DNA of 64,000 nt from the NCBI RefSeq assembly GCF_029227915.1, contig NC_079875.1, forward strand, positions 41,375,201 to 41,439,200, in the 5' to 3' direction. Shown in pieces: positions 62,530 through 64,000 of the stretch (position 1 is the stretch's first letter; each line of letters opens with the position of its first letter). A program made the position numbers and the translations under genes. The stretch is from Hydractinia symbiolongicarpus (taxonomy: Eukaryota > Cnidaria > Hydrozoa > Anthoathecata > Hydractiniidae). The notes under the pieces were generated by a model. The model was not told the DNA's origin and ran no database searches. It saw only the letters and a program-made list of their open reading frames with translations.

Positions 62530-64000
62530 ACAAGTCTCAAGCGTTTTAGTGGTGAAAGGATAATTTATAAAATCGTTTTGGAAATGAGTTTACTCACAGG
62601 GTACTTTCTTTTTATACATTCGACTATACGGGCCAAGCCCGGGATTTAAGGGAAATCGCAGGTTTTACTTTGCCGGCGATTAAACCACTTTCATTAAGCG
62701 TCTCATCAAAAATGAAAACAATTCTGAGAACTACAAGTCTCATGCGTTTTAGTGGTGAAAAAATAAATTAAAAAATCGTTCGGGAAATGAGTTTACTCCC
62801 TGGGTACTTTCTTTGTATACTTTTGACTATACGGGCCGACTCCGGGGTTTACGGGAAATGGCGGGTTTTCGTTTGCCGGCGATTAAACTGCCTTTATTTA
62901 GCGTCTCATCAAAAATTAAAACATTTTTGAAAACTACAAGTCTCATGCGTTTTAGTGGTGAAAGGATAATTTATAAAATCGTTTTGGAAATGAGTTTACT
63001 CCCAGGGTACTTTCTTTGTATACATTCGACTATACGGGCCAAGCCCGGGATTTACGGGAAATCGCAGGTTTTCGTTTGCCGGCGATTAAACCACTTTCAT
63101 TAAGCGTCTCATCAAAAATGAAAACATTTCTGAAAACTACAAGTCTCATGCGTTTTAGTGGTGAAAAAATAATTTAAAAAATCGTTCGGGAAATGAGTTT
63201 ACTCCCTGGGTACTTTCTTTGTATACTTTTGACTATACGGGCCGACCCCGGGGTTTACGGGAAATGGCGGGTTTTCGTTTGCCGGCGATTAAACTGCTTT
63301 TATTCAGCGTCTCATCAAAAATTAAAACATTTTTGAAAACTACAAGTCTCATGCGTTTTAGTGGTGAAAGGATAATTTATAAAATCGTTTTGGAAATGAG
63401 TTTACTCCCAGGGTACTTTCTTTGTATACATTCGACTATACGGGCCAAGCCTGGGATTTACGGGAAATCGCAGGTTTTCGTTTGCCGGCGATTAAACCAC
63501 TTTCATTAAGCGTCTCATCAAAAATGAAAACATTTCTGAAAACTACAAGTCTCATGCGTTTTAGTGGTAAAAAAATAATTTAAAAAATCGTTCGGGAAAT
63601 GAGTTTACTCCCTGGGTACTTTCTTTGTATACTTTTGACTATACGGGCCGAGTCCGGGATTTACGGGAAGTCGCGGGTTTTCGTTTGAAGGCGATTAAAC
63701 CTCTTTCATTAAGCCTCTCATCAAAAATAAAAACATTTTTGAAAACTACAAGTCTTATGCGTTTTAGTGGTGAAAAAATAATTTAAAAAATCGTTCGGAA
63801 AATGAGTTTAATCCCTGGGTTCTTTCTTTGTATACTTTTTGCTATACGGGCCGAGTGACGGGATTTACGGGAAATCGCGGATTTTCGTTTGAGGGCGATT
63901 AAACTTGTTTTATTCAGCGTCTCATCAAAAATGAAAACATTTTTGAAAACTACAAGTCTCATGCGTTGTAGTGGTGAAAAATTAATTTAAAAAATCGTTC
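62530..64000 (+). repeat. Copy of 56.66-58.11 kb at 5888-bp offset, running off the window
   Basis: From about 62550 the order of private variants equals that from about 56660: ctttttatac, tttaagggaaatcgc, attttactttgcc (one change, cagg/caga), gccgactcc, aaattaaaac, gaaaggataatttat, then the 204-bp unit with gccgagtgacggg at 57967/63855. At 62535-62560 the monomer joins a tctcaagcg start to a gaaaggataatttat end. At 56.65 kb the start is tctcatgcg, so 62.53 kb is the switch point. The copy continues past the window end. Confidence 0.82.

Larger units (their letters stand above)
1..64000 (+). repeat. 203-bp tandem satellite array filling the window
   Basis: The same 203-bp unit recurs head to tail from the first to the last base, about 315 times, with no inverted monomer and no interruption by unrelated DNA. 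Taking the G of gggatttacg as monomer position 1, units start at 7, 210, 413, 616 and so on. The consensus has 77 G+C of 203 (38%), 42 G versus 35 C on the + strand, and 13 CpG. Well-conserved blocks include ggttttcgtttgccggcg, gcgtctcatcaaaa, tttagtggtgaa and gggtac. Variable blocks lie at about 45-60, 140-165 and 178-203. Palindromic GCCGGC (32-37), TTTAAA (127-132) and GTATAC (175-180) occur in most units. The window starts and ends inside monomers, so array length is unknown. Established knowledge: such arrays are eukaryotic heterochromatin, often centromeric. The centromeric assignment here is inference. Confidence 0.98.

Noticed and set aside
1-64000. CRISPR-like or phage-type repeat system
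   Set aside because: There are no unique spacers between repeats. The repeated unit is 203 bp and contiguous, and no cas-like or other gene is present.
1-64000. Tandemly arrayed mobile element (helitron, TE-derived satellite, LTR fragments)
   Set aside because: I see no terminal inverted repeats, target-site duplications, poly-A tail or transposase/reverse-transcriptase coding remnants. The dyads are internal to the monomer.
1-64000. Telomeric or rDNA spacer repeats
   Set aside because: There are no short G-rich telomere-type tandem repeats and no rRNA gene segments; all sequence is the 203-bp family.
1-64000. Identification as a known named satellite or a particular species
   Set aside because: I do not recognise the monomer, and no database search was possible. 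Naming a species or family would be a guess.
1-64000. rho-independent terminators or bacterial regulatory sites from the hairpin-plus-T motif
   Set aside because: The dyad is AT-only in its core and repeats every 203 bp with no genes. A 64-kb gene-free tandem array is not a bacterial context.

Overview
All 64,000 bases are one uninterrupted tandem satellite array. The basic unit is a 203-bp monomer, about 38% G+C, present about 315 times and always in the same orientation. I see no protein-coding gene, RNA gene, transposon, CRISPR array, telomeric repeat or unique single-copy sequence. Both window edges cut through monomers, so the array continues on both sides. Megabase-type satellite arrays of this kind are eukaryotic, typically centromeric or pericentromeric heterochromatin. 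The species cannot be named from the sequence. The monomer consensus has 13 CpG dinucleotides where its base composition predicts about 7. There is no CpG depletion, which argues against long exposure to germline CpG methylation.

Monomers fall into a few recurring, shuffled variants. Type A ends in ...gggccgagtcc and has ctccctggg. Type B ends in ...cattcgactatacgggccaagccc. Type C has cgcagg, attgaaaac, ctgcaag and gagctaac. Type D has ggggtttacgggaaatggcggg, aagcg and gaaaagataat, and leads into ctcacaggg. Most monomers are mosaics of these blocks. Length is held at 203 bp apart from 1-2 bp indels; the one large exception is a 159-bp monomer at 51116-51274.

There is no single fixed higher-order repeat. 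The array is a chain of local multi-monomer amplifications with different unit sizes. From left to right these are a 7-mer (1419 bp, 22-2918), a 2-mer (2815-3630), a 6-mer (1217 bp, about 6140-8575), a 4-mer with a hybrid monomer (8570-10690), 4/5-mers (10741-12560), a 3-mer (13895-15157), a 4-mer (15730-17050), a 15-mer (3038 bp, 20190-26285), nested 9-, 10- and 3-mers with 22-31-monomer offsets (34.0-46.3 kb), a 6-mer (46320-48779), a single-monomer duplication (53023-53459), and 4-mer, 2-mer and 29-monomer copies (55-64 kb). Diagnostic variants are zoned along the array, as expected from repeated unequal exchange or replication-slippage amplification with local homogenisation.

Features within the monomer that could matter functionally are a strong short-loop dyad (arms TCAAAAATG and CATTTTTGA), a four-run G-tract motif on the + strand, phased A-tracts, and, in type B only, a second dyad overlapping a CENP-B-box-like sequence whose spacer is one base too short. 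These fit a candidate centromeric satellite, but that role is inferred and not shown by sequence alone.
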